Positions 55,915 to 64,000 of a stretch of DNA of 64,000 nt are shown in pieces. This stretch comes from Alicyclobacillus sacchari. Its GTDB lineage: Bacteria > Bacillota > Bacilli > Alicyclobacillales > Alicyclobacillaceae. A program made the translations under genes and the position numbers. The notes beneath the pieces were generated by a model. The model was given only the letters and a program-made list of their open reading frames with translations, made no database searches and was not told the origin of the DNA. The DNA lies in NCBI RefSeq assembly GCF_004366795.1, contig NZ_SORF01000008.1, forward strand, positions 1 to 64,000, written 5' to 3'. Every line of letters begins with the position of its first letter. Position 1 is the first letter of the stretch.

Positions 55915-55956
55915 GATAAGACCTCCTCAAAGGAATAAGAGTTGTTCTACCCACAA

Positions 55957-56880
55957 TTATGAGTTGGGTAAATAGTTTACGAGAGAGGGGAGTAGGATTT
56001 GCGCGCCCATTTGCAAGGCCGCCGTGTAAACGGTCTGGTCTGTGGTGAATTGAGTGATCACCTGCGCCATATCCGCCCCTTCAATCCCCCCCTTCTCGTT
56101 AGTAAGATTTGTACTATACTGCTGTAACTGATTTTGTGCGGTAGTAAACCTTTGGATGCGAGCTCCAAGATCCGCATTCAGGTTGATTACCTGTGTGAGG
56201 TTTGCGTTCAGATCACTCAAGTCCTGTTGTAGACCCGTTTCGTTACCTGCCGTCAAGTCTGACTGGATATTGTTCAGCGTGTCTTGCAAATTTGGAGATG
56301 AACCTGGTGCGGTAAGGAAAATATCTGACGCAGTCACCGTGATCGAGACGCTGACACCAGAAGCTATCTGATAGTTCATTTCGGAAGTTGCTCCACTCGG
56401 TACAGGCGAAGGGCTATCAGATGGACTTTTTTTCAGATACGTACTTGGTTGCGTTTGGGATGCTTGTCCACCAAAAATATAGTTGTTACCCTGCCGCTGG
56501 TCCGCAGTCTGATAAATCCCTTGAATAAGCTGTGCAACCGTATCCGCAAGTCCTTGTTGCCCACCCGCACTCATATTGGTCGAGTTAAGCGCCTGCACCA
56601 CATCAGACTGCACCTCCTGAAGCTGCGAAATAATCCCCTGGAGCGCAGTGGATGTATTGTTCATCCAAGTGAGTCCTGTCGAGATAGTTGATAGATAACC
56701 CGACGTCTCCTGAACCTCAGACGCCAAATTCATGTCTTCGGATACAGCCAAAGGATTGTCTGACGCTTTATTCAGTGTCTTGCCCGTCGATAGCTGCTCT
56801 TGCGTATTCTGCATCGAGTTATCGATATTTGTGATGTTATACAAAAACTGTTGTTGCTCCATCCACGGCGTCACGCGCAT
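55957..56880 (-). CDS. flgL: Flagellar hook-filament junction protein FlgL
   Basis: A 307-residue HAP3. GGAGGTGAAGG precedes ATG 56880. The N-terminus MRVTPWMEQQQFLYNI with STGKTLNKASDNP matches the flagellin-like N-terminal helix, and the C-terminus EGADMAQVITQFTTDQTVYTA the C-terminal one. It is read 14 bases after flgK and directly before hag. Confidence 0.95.
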   Translation of the reverse strand: MRVTPWMEQQQFLYNITNIDNSMQNTQEQLSTGKTLNKASDNPLAVSEDMNLASEVQETSGYLSTISTGLTWMNNTSTALQGIISQLQEVQSDVVQALNSTNMSAGGQQGLADTVAQLIQGIYQTADQRQGNNYIFGGQASQTQPSTYLKKSPSDSPSPVPSGATSEMNYQIASGVSVSITVTASDIFLTAPGSSPNLQDTLNNIQSDLTAGNETGLQQDLSDLNANLTQVINLNADLGARIQRFTTAQNQLQQYSTNLTNEKGGIEGADMAQVITQFTTDQTVYTAALQMGAQILLPSLVNYLPNS

Positions 56881-56894
56881 CTTCCTTCACCTCC

Positions 56895-58325
56895 TCATGG
56901 CTGAACCATGTTTAATAGACTCTGCATCATCGATTGAAATGTCGTGATGTATTTCGCCGCGGCAGCATAGGCGTTCTGGAACTCAACCATATATGAAGCC
57001 TGCTCGTCCAGTGATACTCCAGACACTGATTGTCGAAGTTGCGAACTTTGCTCCTGCAACGCATTTGCCGTATTCTCATTAAAGGTAACACCGGACGCTT
57101 CCGTTCCAATGCCAGAAACCATCGCTGCCAGTTGTTGGTCTGGAGTTCCCGTGACACTTTGGGATACTGAAGAACCCCCATTAGCCTGCTGATTGTAAGC
57201 CCAGTTGATGGTCCACGATGTTGTCTGCAGATTCACCATGGCAACGGCGTAGCCGTTGTCGCCGGCATTACCGGACGGACCAGTTTTCAATCCAGAAGGC
57301 GATGACATGGCGACAGTGAGAACGCCGCCACTGTACGAGAAAAACGACTGACCTCCAAGCGCACTGTTCACCTGGCTCGCAAAGCCACTTAAAAACGAGT
57401 CAATGTTGCCAAGCAGATTGCTCGCATCATCGTACCCTTGCACATTACCAGCAATCTCACCCGATGTGATGGCCGATAACTGCGGTTGCAGAGATGAAAG
57501 CGAAACCGGCGTGCTTGTTGAAAGAGATGATGCCGCGGACGAATTGGGGAACGGCGAATACGTATCATCTTTGACCACCTGAACCGCATTCGCTCCGCTA
57601 CCTACAGTAACATCCACACCACCGTCTCCGGCTGAGTCAGGCGTGTACGTGATATTCGCCAATTTGGAGATTTCGTCAAGAATCTGACTTTGCTCATCAA
57701 ACAGTTGGTTGGGATTTTCACCCGATTGTTTGACTTGAGTAATTTGTTTGTTCAGATTTGCCAACTGCTGTGCGTACTGGTTCAATTGCACTAATTGACC
57801 GTTCACAACCCCAGTGAGGTTGCTCTGCAACTGTTGAAGCTGCTGTGTCACAACTTGGAACGTCTGTCCAACCACTTGGCCTTGCGTGATGACCGCCTGC
57901 TTCGCAGCATCATCCGACGGGTTGTTCGAAAGTTCCTGCCATGCACTGAAAAATTGATCCATCGAATTTTGCATGCTCGTAGAACTCGGTTCGTTCAATA
58001 TACCTTGAATCTGTGTAAGCACCGAGCTGTGTGTCGAGTACATCTGATATATACCTTGATTCTGTCGATCCTGTTCGTCGTAGTAAGCATCGTCCTGACG
58101 CGTAACCGACCCTACCGCAACACCTTGACCGAATTGACCTGCAACATCCGGGCCAGAGCCAGGAACAACCGGAAACGGTCCATTTTCCACAAAATTAACT
58201 TGTTCTTCCGCGTAACCAGGTGTACTGGCGTTGTCAATGTTGTTGCCCACAACGTTTTCCGCTTGTTGCATACTTTCAAGTCCAGATAGGCCCACATAGA
58301 GCGGCATAAATGTTGAAATACCCAC
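56895..58325 (-). CDS. flgK: Flagellar hook-associated protein FlgK
   Basis: A 476-residue HAP1. GTG 58325 lies seven bases after AGGAGGTGA. The rod/hook N-terminal motif MQQAENVVGNNIDNASTPGY is clear and the C-terminus has the ASYMVEFQNAYAAAAKYITT pattern. The centre is Ser/Gln-rich. It forms the junction with FlgL between hook and filament. Part of the flgM-flgN-flgK-flgL-hag set. Confidence 0.97.
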   Translation of the reverse strand: MGISTFMPLYVGLSGLESMQQAENVVGNNIDNASTPGYAEEQVNFVENGPFPVVPGSGPDVAGQFGQGVAVGSVTRQDDAYYDEQDRQNQGIYQMYSTHSSVLTQIQGILNEPSSTSMQNSMDQFFSAWQELSNNPSDDAAKQAVITQGQVVGQTFQVVTQQLQQLQSNLTGVVNGQLVQLNQYAQQLANLNKQITQVKQSGENPNQLFDEQSQILDEISKLANITYTPDSAGDGGVDVTVGSGANAVQVVKDDTYSPFPNSSAASSLSTSTPVSLSSLQPQLSAITSGEIAGNVQGYDDASNLLGNIDSFLSGFASQVNSALGGQSFFSYSGGVLTVAMSSPSGLKTGPSGNAGDNGYAVAMVNLQTTSWTINWAYNQQANGGSSVSQSVTGTPDQQLAAMVSGIGTEASGVTFNENTANALQEQSSQLRQSVSGVSLDEQASYMVEFQNAYAAAAKYITTFQSMMQSLLNMVQP

Positions 58326-58352
58326 GCTTGATTCACCTCCTAATCGAGAGCC

Positions 58353-58643
58353 TTATGCCAGACCGCTATAAGAACGCCCCTTATAAAGTTTCTTTAAGAA
58401 ACTCTCAGAAATGCTCAATCCTTGTTCAATGAGCATTTGCTGAAGTTGGACCTTTTGGGCGATACGATGCATTTCTTCGGGACGCCGTTCCATGTCAACA
58501 CGTTGTACCCGTTGTAAGCATGAACATTGTTCCGTAAGGAGTTCGATTAACCCATCCGTCCGCCCCGACTTCAGAGCTGTAAGCACACGATCCGTTGCCA
58601 TTTCCAATTGGTCAACTGCATCTATGACATCAGCCATCCGCAT
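58353..58643 (-). CDS. flgN: FlgN-family chaperone
   Basis: A 96-residue helical protein with ATG 58643 six bases after AAGGGG; it overlaps flgM by 14 bases. It resembles FlgN/YvyG, the export chaperone for FlgK and FlgL: helix ADVIDAVDQLEMATDRVLTA and a C-terminal helix ISESFLKKLYKG. It is shorter than typical FlgN (about 160), so a reduced version. Placement between flgM and flgK fits the family. Confidence 0.7.
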   Translation of the reverse strand: MRMADVIDAVDQLEMATDRVLTALKSGRTDGLIELLTEQCSCLQRVQRVDMERRPEEMHRIAQKVQLQQMLIEQGLSISESFLKKLYKGRSYSGLA

Positions 58644-58830
58644 CAAGAACCCCTTGTTGAACGATAACCTTTGCAATGTGATTCACATTCACGACATACG
58701 TTCCGTTGCGCACCGCTTCTTGAAGTTGCTTAAGCTTGTCTAAGCGACTCGTTTCCGGAGTTTGCAAATTCGTCGTCTGAGATATCTGTCGATTCCCAGT
58801 CACATCAAACGAATTGGATGGCGACCACAT
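58630..58830 (-). CDS. flgM: Anti-sigma factor FlgM
   Basis: A 66-residue anti-sigma factor that holds the flagellar sigma factor until the hook is complete. ATG 58830 follows AAGGAGGG; upstream starts are not needed. The C-terminal sigma-binding part RLDKLKQLQEAVRNGTYVVN followed by VNHIAKVIV resembles FlgM. It is shorter than B. subtilis FlgM (88). An unusual sigma-70-type gene lies immediately upstream. Confidence 0.75.
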   Translation of the reverse strand: MWSPSNSFDVTGNRQISQTTNLQTPETSRLDKLKQLQEAVRNGTYVVNVNHIAKVIVQQGVLDADG

Positions 58831-58946
58831 CGAGCTTCCCTCCTTGCCCTTCATCTTGAACAACGTCACCTTTTGTCGGATCGTTCGAGTGAGGCAAAAA
58901 ATTTTTTTGTTTTTGTCGAGCAACATTGAAAAAGATAGAAATAGAA

Positions 58947-58970
58947 AAGGAGCGATTGCGAACCGCTCCG
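58947..58970 (-). terminator. Terminator after the sigma-factor-like gene
   Basis: GGAGCG (58949-58954) pairs with CGCTCC (58964-58969) and on the minus strand is followed by TTTTCTATTTC, separating the sigma gene from flgM. Confidence 0.75.
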
Positions 58971-58995
58971 TGGTGCCATGACTTCGTATTTGGGT

Positions 58996-59568
58996 TCATG
59001 ATTGGTGCTTGAAGTGACTAAGTTGATCCACATCAAGTTTTGAACGAACCTCCGAAAGAACCTCTCGATACCTGTGATAAATCGCCGACTTGGTACTACC
59101 GAGCACCTCCGCCACCTCTCGAAAACTCAACCCCTGCTCAAACACTAAAGAGAGTAACAATTGATCTTCATGAGGAAGGGTGCCTATGATATGCCCCACT
59201 TCACGAACGAATTCTTCTTGTTCCCACTCTCCTATTGGATCGGTTGCTGCGAATTGTTCCACCGCAGTGTGATCAACGGACCGTTGGTAGGCCTGAATGG
59301 CTTGCCTCATAGGTACGGACCGGGGCGTCTTTAACATATTGGAATTTCGCAGTACTTCCAGCATGGCGTATTTGATGATTTGCTTGGCGTATTTTATATC
59401 CAAAAGCCCGCGGTCCATCTGGCGCTGCCACAAAGCGGAGAGCGCAGCCGCCGCTAAATCCGATTCATCAATCATGGCGCTCCGCCGGTACCGAATCAGA
59501 CGTTTCGCAAGCCGATGCACATACTGGGTATAATCTTCGAAGTTCATTCCGGCTTCCACCGCTGACAC
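58996..59568 (-). CDS. Sigma-70-family factor encoded beside flgM
   Basis: A 190-residue sigma-like protein. Residues 10-80 resemble sigma region 2 (YVHRLAKRLIRYRRSAMIDE...) and 125-180 region 4 with a helix-turn-helix (GLSFREVAEVLGSTKSAIYHRYREVL); sigma 3 is missing. It is 60 residues shorter than SigD/FliA but shares the same style of region 4. GTG 59568 behind AGGGAG is taken as start; ATG 59547 is possible. It lies between yvyF and flgM, where Bacillus has no gene. It might be an alternative FlgM target or a duplicate flagellar regulator. The canonical sigD is not in this window. Confidence 0.7.
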   Translation of the reverse strand: MSAVEAGMNFEDYTQYVHRLAKRLIRYRRSAMIDESDLAAAALSALWQRQMDRGLLDIKYAKQIIKYAMLEVLRNSNMLKTPRSVPMRQAIQAYQRSVDHTAVEQFAATDPIGEWEQEEFVREVGHIIGTLPHEDQLLLSLVFEQGLSFREVAEVLGSTKSAIYHRYREVLSEVRSKLDVDQLSHFKHQS

Positions 59569-59593
59569 CTAACTCCCTACATACCGGCTGTGT

Positions 59594-59983
59594 CTACCGG
59601 CTTAGAAATCCCTTTCCCCGCTTGCCCTGTGTCTCGTCTCTATGTAGCGTAGCCGTCGCGTGCCCCAGTCCTTTAGCCATCACCTGCGTGCAATTGGCGC
59701 ACAGGCGCCCCGATTGCGTCAATGTGCCGCAGCGCTCACACGGATACGCCATATTGGGATTGTCGCGCAGAATGAGGCGCCCATCGCGCAAAAACTCGAC
59801 AATCTCCTCATATGTGGCGTTTGTGCCTTCCGCGACTTCATAAATATTCGCCTGCGGATGTTTTTTCAAATACTGCCGAATCTCAAGCAGGACCGCGTCT
59901 TCCTGGCGAATGCACTCCGGGCAGATGTCCCGGCCTGCGCGATTGTACAAGCGCCCACAACGTTTACAATTGGCGATTGGCAT
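59594..59983 (-). CDS. yvyF: YvyF/TIGR03826-type flagellar operon protein
   Basis: A 129-residue small protein. ATG 59983 follows GGGAGG by eight bases; the longer frame is not conserved. Four CxxC motifs (CKRC, CPEC, CERC, CANC) suggest two zinc ribbons around a helix-turn-helix-like middle (ANIYEVAEGTNATYEEIVEF). It is a standard member of the comFC-yvyF-flgM order, of unknown biochemical role. Confidence 0.85.
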   Translation of the reverse strand: MPIANCKRCGRLYNRAGRDICPECIRQEDAVLLEIRQYLKKHPQANIYEVAEGTNATYEEIVEFLRDGRLILRDNPNMAYPCERCGTLTQSGRLCANCTQVMAKGLGHATATLHRDETQGKRGKGFLSR

Positions 59984-60039
59984 GCCAAATACCTCCCTGT
60001 CCCCCATGTTTCGCGCTTTCCCGACAAAATCCTGCCATG

Positions 60040-60795
60040 CTATCGCACTCGTGCCGCGACCATGGCGATCACGCTTTGGGCGCCTGAGGCGAACAGGATG
60101 TTCGCACATGCCGCGAGTGTGGCACCAGTTGTAGCGACATCGTCCAGCAGCAGCACGCGACGTCCGCCGATTGGCCTCTCTCGATTGGCGACAAAGCCCC
60201 CCTCCAACTCCCGGCGCCGCAACTGTGCATTTTTCGCCGTTTGTGACTGCGTGAACCCGCCCGGCCGTTGCACCCGAACGAGCGCCGCACGGATGGGCAG
60301 TTGCACGCGGTCGGCGACCATATCTGCGAGAATGCGAACGTGATCGTATCCCCGCTTGCGCATGCGATCCGCCGCTGTCGGCACCGGCACAACGCAGTCA
60401 CACCCGGCTTCCCCAAGCTCCTGCCAGCAGGCGAGCAGCACATGCGAAAAAAACGGTGCAAGCTCGATCACGCCATCATACTTGAAGGATCGAAACAAGG
60501 TTCGTACAAATGCGTCATAGTCGATGCCGCTGTACACGTCGATGCGCCCATAGGGTGCACGCTCCACCTGCAGGGCGTGGCACTCCACTGCGATGCGGCA
60601 CCTTTCCAGATCCTGCACGCAAAATGGGCATAGGCGCGAGCTGTCTGACGGCGATTGCCAGAGAGGGGCAGCGTCCGTGGTGAGGGAGGGACGCCCGCAA
60701 ACGGCGCATGTCTCGGCATCCGTGGGAAAGACCCAATTCAACACGCCGTGCAGGCCGCGCCTCCAGGCAAAGCTGGATGTCATGCCGCGTTTCAC
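60040..60795 (-). CDS. comFC: ComF-family phosphoribosyltransferase-like protein
   Basis: A 251-residue ComFC protein needed for DNA uptake. GTG 60795, seven bases after AGGAGG, is preferred over the ATG one base after the same site. N-terminal zinc-binding CAVCG and CPFC, then a PRTase fold with RKRGYDHVRILADMVA, and the PRPP loop VLLLDDVATTGATLAAC. comFA and comFB are not next to it; a PhoR-type kinase gene lies upstream. Confidence 0.9.
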   Translation of the reverse strand: MKRGMTSSFAWRRGLHGVLNWVFPTDAETCAVCGRPSLTTDAAPLWQSPSDSSRLCPFCVQDLERCRIAVECHALQVERAPYGRIDVYSGIDYDAFVRTLFRSFKYDGVIELAPFFSHVLLACWQELGEAGCDCVVPVPTAADRMRKRGYDHVRILADMVADRVQLPIRAALVRVQRPGGFTQSQTAKNAQLRRRELEGGFVANRERPIGGRRVLLLDDVATTGATLAACANILFASGAQSVIAMVAARVR

Positions 60796-60813
60796 AGGCA
60801 TACCTCCTGTCGA

Positions 60814-62118
60814 TCAGCGGGATCCGGCAGATACGGGTCGATCGAGCCGCGACAACGTGAACCAAAAGTCGCTGCCTTTGCCTTCTTCGCTCTCCACACC
60901 GACCTCGCCGCCCAGCGACGAGATGATGTGTTTGACGATGGCGAGGCCAAGGCCGGTACCCCCTGATGCGCGGCTGCGATCCTTTTGTACGCGGTAAAAG
61001 CGTTCAAAGACGCGATCCAACGACTCGCGCGGGATACCGATGCCATTGTCTTGCACGTGTACCTTAATGCGGTCGACCAGCACGTCCCAAGTGACGCGAA
61101 TCGTGCTGCCTGGCGGCGAATAATGAATGGCGTTCGCCAGCAAGTTCAAGAACACTTGCAACAGCAGATCCGGTTCGGCCCAGACCTGAACCGAATCTCG
61201 CGACGGAGTCACGATGCGAATGCCGCGCTCGCTGGCAGTAGGGCCGATGCGATCCAGCGCCCGCTCGAGGACGACGTACAGATTGACAGCGACCGGATCG
61301 ACACGGCTATCGGTCGCCTCCAGCTTCGATAATTCGAGCAAGTCAGAAACCAGATTGCCCATGCGCATCGATTCGTCATAGATGGTCTGGAGAAATTTCT
61401 GCTGCACTTCCTCGTCGACACCGCCGTCGAGCAAGGTCTCGGCGAAACCGCGAATAGCAGCAATGGGCGTTTTTAACTCATGTGAGACGTTGGCGACAAA
61501 CTCGCTGCGCATCCGTTCGAGCCGGCGCCACTCGGAGACGTCATTGACGAGCATGAGCACGTCGTGCGCGCCGTCCGCCGTCGCGCGCAAGCGGGGAGCC
61601 GCCGAGATGGGTACCAGCCGAACCGTCAGCGTCACGCCCTCGCGGATGATGAGTTCGCCCGCCCACGGCGTGCCAAACAGCAATGCGTGGTCAATGGCGC
61701 TCCCCAGGTTGTAGTTGCGAAAGACCGTCCAGTGATCCCTGTCTTGCCACTGTTCGCTCGGACGCCGAAACAACCGCTCCGCCGCATGGTTGACCATCTG
61801 CACCTGGCCATCGCTGCGCAAGTAGATGACACCCGTAGTCATATTTTGCAAAATGTGGCGCAAGATATCGCGCTCCTGTGACATATCCGCGAGCGTCTCT
61901 TCGATCCGCTCGGCCATCCGGTTAAACTGGCGAAACAATACGACCTCGGAAGGCCTGTTGCGGTATTCGTACATCCGCACGTCGTATCGGCCCTCGACGA
62001 TGGCATCCATCGCATCGCGCAAGTAGCTTCGCAAATTGCGGAACGCGGCCGCCTGGACGAGCAGCCCGGCTGCCAGCAAGGCCAGTCCAATCGCAAGTCC
62101 AATCCAGAAGCTTGTCAT
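60814..62118 (-). CDS. phoR: PhoR-type sensor histidine kinase with minimal sensor
   Basis: A 434-residue kinase overlapping the response regulator by four bases (ATGA). One transmembrane helix (about 5-25) leads straight into a HAMP-like linker and a PAS domain (90-195), with no extracellular loop. Dimerisation/phosphoacceptor His213 is in NVSHELKTPIAAIRGF; HATPase motifs are NLLANAIHYSPPG, DNGIGIPRE and GGTGLGLAIVKH. It resembles PhoR/PnpS kinases that sense inside the cell or through partners. It phosphorylates the adjacent PhoP-type regulator. Confidence 0.9.
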   Translation of the reverse strand: MTSFWIGLAIGLALLAAGLLVQAAAFRNLRSYLRDAMDAIVEGRYDVRMYEYRNRPSEVVLFRQFNRMAERIEETLADMSQERDILRHILQNMTTGVIYLRSDGQVQMVNHAAERLFRRPSEQWQDRDHWTVFRNYNLGSAIDHALLFGTPWAGELIIREGVTLTVRLVPISAAPRLRATADGAHDVLMLVNDVSEWRRLERMRSEFVANVSHELKTPIAAIRGFAETLLDGGVDEEVQQKFLQTIYDESMRMGNLVSDLLELSKLEATDSRVDPVAVNLYVVLERALDRIGPTASERGIRIVTPSRDSVQVWAEPDLLLQVFLNLLANAIHYSPPGSTIRVTWDVLVDRIKVHVQDNGIGIPRESLDRVFERFYRVQKDRSRASGGTGLGLAIVKHIISSLGGEVGVESEEGKGSDFWFTLSRLDRPVSAGSR

Positions 62119-62834
62119 GTTGCTGGCGCGCCTTCCGTGAACTTGTAGCCAATGCCGCGCACCGTGCGGATGTAGACTGGATTCTTGGAATCCTCCTCGA
62201 TCTTCTCACGCAGATGTGACACGTGCACGTCGACGATGCGCGTATCCGTGGCGCTGCTATAGCCCCAAACGCGATCCAGCAGTTGATCCCGCGACAGAAC
62301 ATGTTCCGGATTCTCCATGAAGTATTGAAGTAAATCGAACTCCTTGGGTGTGAAGTCCATGAGAACGCCGCCGACACGAACCTCGTGGCGGGCGACGTCG
62401 AGCACGATCCGCCCGGCACGCAGCACCTTGCCTGTGGGATTTGGCTTCGCTTCGAGCTCCTGCACATCACTGCGGCGCAGAACGGCGCGTGCCCGCGCCA
62501 CCAGCTCGCGCGGGCTGAAGGGTTTCGTGACATAGTCGTCGGCACCCAGCTCGAGGCCGAGCACCAAGTCGACTTCTTCATCGCGTGCGGTCAGGAGGAT
62601 GATGGGAATCTTCACACCCTCTTGGCGAAGCCGCCGACATACCTCCATCCCGTCCATACCGGGCAGCATCAGATCCAGTACGACGAGATCGTACTTGCGC
62701 GCGTCCTTGCTCAGAATGTCGTAGGCCGTCTTGCCGTCCGCGACGCCCTCCACGTCAAATCCGGAGCGGCTAAAGTTATATTCCACCAATGTCCTAATAG
62801 ACGCTTCGTCGTCGACAACCAAAACTGTCGGCAC
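62115..62834 (-). CDS. phoP: OmpR/PhoP-type response regulator
   Basis: A 239-residue response regulator. GTG 62834 follows GGGGGG by six bases; earlier ATGs at 62852 and 62864 are open. Receiver: DDEASIRTLVEYN, phosphorylated Asp54 in LVVLDLMLPGMDG, Thr in LLTARDEEVD, Lys in DDYVTKPFSPREL. Winged helix: MDFTPKEFDLLQYFMENPEHVLSR in parts and VRGIGYKF at the end. With the kinase gene directly behind, it fits the PhoPR phosphate response, although a WalR-like role cannot be excluded. Confidence 0.92.
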   Translation of the reverse strand: MPTVLVVDDEASIRTLVEYNFSRSGFDVEGVADGKTAYDILSKDARKYDLVVLDLMLPGMDGMEVCRRLRQEGVKIPIILLTARDEEVDLVLGLELGADDYVTKPFSPRELVARARAVLRRSDVQELEAKPNPTGKVLRAGRIVLDVARHEVRVGGVLMDFTPKEFDLLQYFMENPEHVLSRDQLLDRVWGYSSATDTRIVDVHVSHLREKIEEDSKNPVYIRTVRGIGYKFTEGAPAT

Positions 62835-62983
62835 AAGGTTCCCCCCGCTCATTGTCCTGTCCACATTGTAGCAAGTCTCACCAGACGACGGCCAGAACTG
62901 TTTTGTAGAACTCTATCGCTTCTTGTCAAAACAATACCAATATGTGAAACTCAATTCATAGGTTAGGGGAAGCGGGTGTCTGT

Positions 62984-64000
62984 GTGTCAATTGGTGAGAA
63001 AATTCACGATCTTCGCGTTCAGCGCGGCATGAGCCAGGTCGATCTCGCTGGTGATCTGGTCAGGCCGAGCATGATCAGTCAAATCGAATCTGGCAAGGTG
63101 AAGCCTTCCTACACCTTGCTCATGGAACTGGCAAAACGTTTGGGCGAGCCCGTGGAGACGTTTCTCACAGAGCTCGATCCACATTTCCTGCTGCAGGCAA
63201 CGATCCGCCTCGCGCAGTACAACTTGGCGACGGGACGGCCGCAAGCCGCGCGCCAGTTGCTCGAAAACTTGCCACGTGCATCCCTGCAAACGCGCAATCT
63301 GACCGAATACAGGCTCGTCTTGGCACGCGTCCATCGCGCTTGTGGAGAGTATCCCGAGGCCGTGCGAGAACTTGAGCAATTGCGCGAGCACGCCTACAGT
63401 GCACAAGACTGGCGCCTGTTGTTTTATGTGCTGCGCGAAACCGGACAAGCCGAGTACGATCGCGGCAACCTCGGCGGCGCCTTGCAAGAGTGGCGGGAAG
63501 CGGTCACGCTGGCGGATCGGCTGGAGGAGAAAAGTAACATCTCGCCGCTCGATCTGACGCAGAGCATGATCGAGTTGCATCTGCAGCTGGACTTGCTCGA
63601 TCCGGCCGGAGAAGGCTTCAGTGCACCGTGGCAGCGTTCGATCACGGCATTGCTCCCGAGTCTGAGTGTACCGCCACAAATTCCCGATGCTCATTTTGTA
63701 CATGCCGCTGAGACTGATACGCCCAGCCGACAGAACCGCCCTTATCTGAACCGGGCAGCGGATTTGGCGCGGCGCATGCCAACGCTGTGGACCGTCACAG
63801 AAAGGCTTGTGCAAGCAGCGCTGGAGTTGATGCCAACGGATCCCGCGACGGCGCGGCAATGGGCAGAACAAGCAAACACCTTGGTGAGCTACGCGCAGTT
63901 GATCGAAGCCGATATCGAGGTGCGCAACCGGACCCAAGAAGCGGCGAGATACAATGAAGGGCAGGACAACCTGTGGACGAACGAATGGAAGACGGTTGAG
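62984..64000 (+). CDS. XRE-family regulator with TPR-like C-terminus (partial)
   Basis: Open at the right edge (339 codons seen). GTG 62984 starts IGEKIHDLRVQRGMSQVDLA, an N-terminal Cro/C1-type helix-turn-helix ending PSYTLLMELAKRLGE. From about residue 70 the protein is helical with TPR-like pairs (ARQLLENLPRAS, ARVHRACGEYPEAVREL, GNLGGALQEWREAVTLA). HTH-TPR layout resembles the RRNPP peptide-sensing regulators, but also many peptide-independent ones. Divergent from the phoPR-type operon. A long frame on the opposite strand is its antisense shadow. Confidence 0.85.
   Translation, partial: MSIGEKIHDLRVQRGMSQVDLAGDLVRPSMISQIESGKVKPSYTLLMELAKRLGEPVETFLTELDPHFLLQATIRLAQYNLATGRPQAARQLLENLPRASLQTRNLTEYRLVLARVHRACGEYPEAVRELEQLREHAYSAQDWRLLFYVLRETGQAEYDRGNLGGALQEWREAVTLADRLEEKSNISPLDLTQSMIELHLQLDLLDPAGEGFSAPWQRSITALLPSLSVPPQIPDAHFVHAAETDTPSRQNRPYLNRAADLARRMPTLWTVTERLVQAALELMPTDPATARQWAEQANTLVSYAQLIEADIEVRNRTQEAARYNEGQDNLWTNEWKTVE

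Noticed and set aside
55915-55956. Sigma-D promoter directly before hag
   Set aside because: The 42-base gap has neither TAAA nor GCCGATAA-like elements; transcription probably comes from further upstream.
62987-63937. A 316-codon minus-strand frame at the right end
   Set aside because: It is antisense to the XRE-TPR gene, which has a clear helix-turn-helix; the minus frame shows no family features or ribosome site.

Overview
The window reads as chromosomal DNA of a motile, endospore-former-type Bacillota (Bacillales/Alicyclobacillaceae-like; an Alicyclobacillus relative is my best guess, not proven). The basis is the conserved gene order comFC - yvyF - flgM - flgN - flgK - flgL - hag - fliD ... 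hpf - secA - prfB, a T-box leader, PerR/AhpCF, strong Shine-Dalgarno sites with frequent GTG/TTG starts, a long-form HPF, and prfB with its +1 frameshift. Base composition looks intermediate to moderately GC-rich, except for a clearly more AT-rich glycan island near 46-50.8 kb.

Layout. 0-0.5 kb: right end of an IS256-family element. 0.5-5.4 kb: two divergent genes for large secreted Gln/Ser/Asn-rich repetitive proteins, one ending in 30 copies of an 18-bp coding repeat. 5.4-17.5 kb: catabolic and transport genes (amino acid permease, aldehyde dehydrogenase, orphan peptide-type binding protein with a LacI regulator, LysR regulator plus metallo-beta-lactamase-fold hydrolase, a truncated MFS gene, and a sugar/sugar-acid operon of dehydrogenase, TIM-barrel isomerase and MFS transporter). 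17.6-18.3 kb: chorismate mutase behind a T-box leader with two antiterminator/terminator modules. 18.3-21.1 kb: ahpC-ahpF and divergent perR sharing a Per box. 21.3-27.5 kb: secreted phosphoesterase, SDR, FAD-linked hydroxyacid dehydrogenase with a divergent MFS carrier, and a haem-oxygenase-like diiron protein.

27.6-33.2 kb is a proline-degradation locus: permease, proline dehydrogenase, a divergent PAS/AAA+/Fis regulator whose sigma-54 motifs are destroyed, and P5C dehydrogenase. 33.3-38.5 kb: envelope and secreted proteins (SIMPL, lysophospholipase-like, DUF1648, a double-cupredoxin protein). 38.7-38.9 kb: two tRNA genes. 39-45.9 kb: housekeeping genes (cyclase coupled to zwf, prfB, secA lacking the zinc tail, hpf). 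46-53.1 kb: methyltransferases and glycosyltransferases, probably for flagellin glycosylation. 53.1-60.8 kb: late flagellar genes with an unusual sigma-70-type protein beside flgM. 60.8-64 kb: PhoPR-type two-component system and an XRE-TPR regulator running off the end.

The most noteworthy items are the paired repetitive exported proteins, the double-module T-box, the sigma-54-independent-looking proline regulator with 52-bp-phased operator-like repeats, the zwf-coupled cyclase (possible lactonase), the flgM-adjacent sigma factor, and the flagellar gene order without fliW/csrA/fliS.
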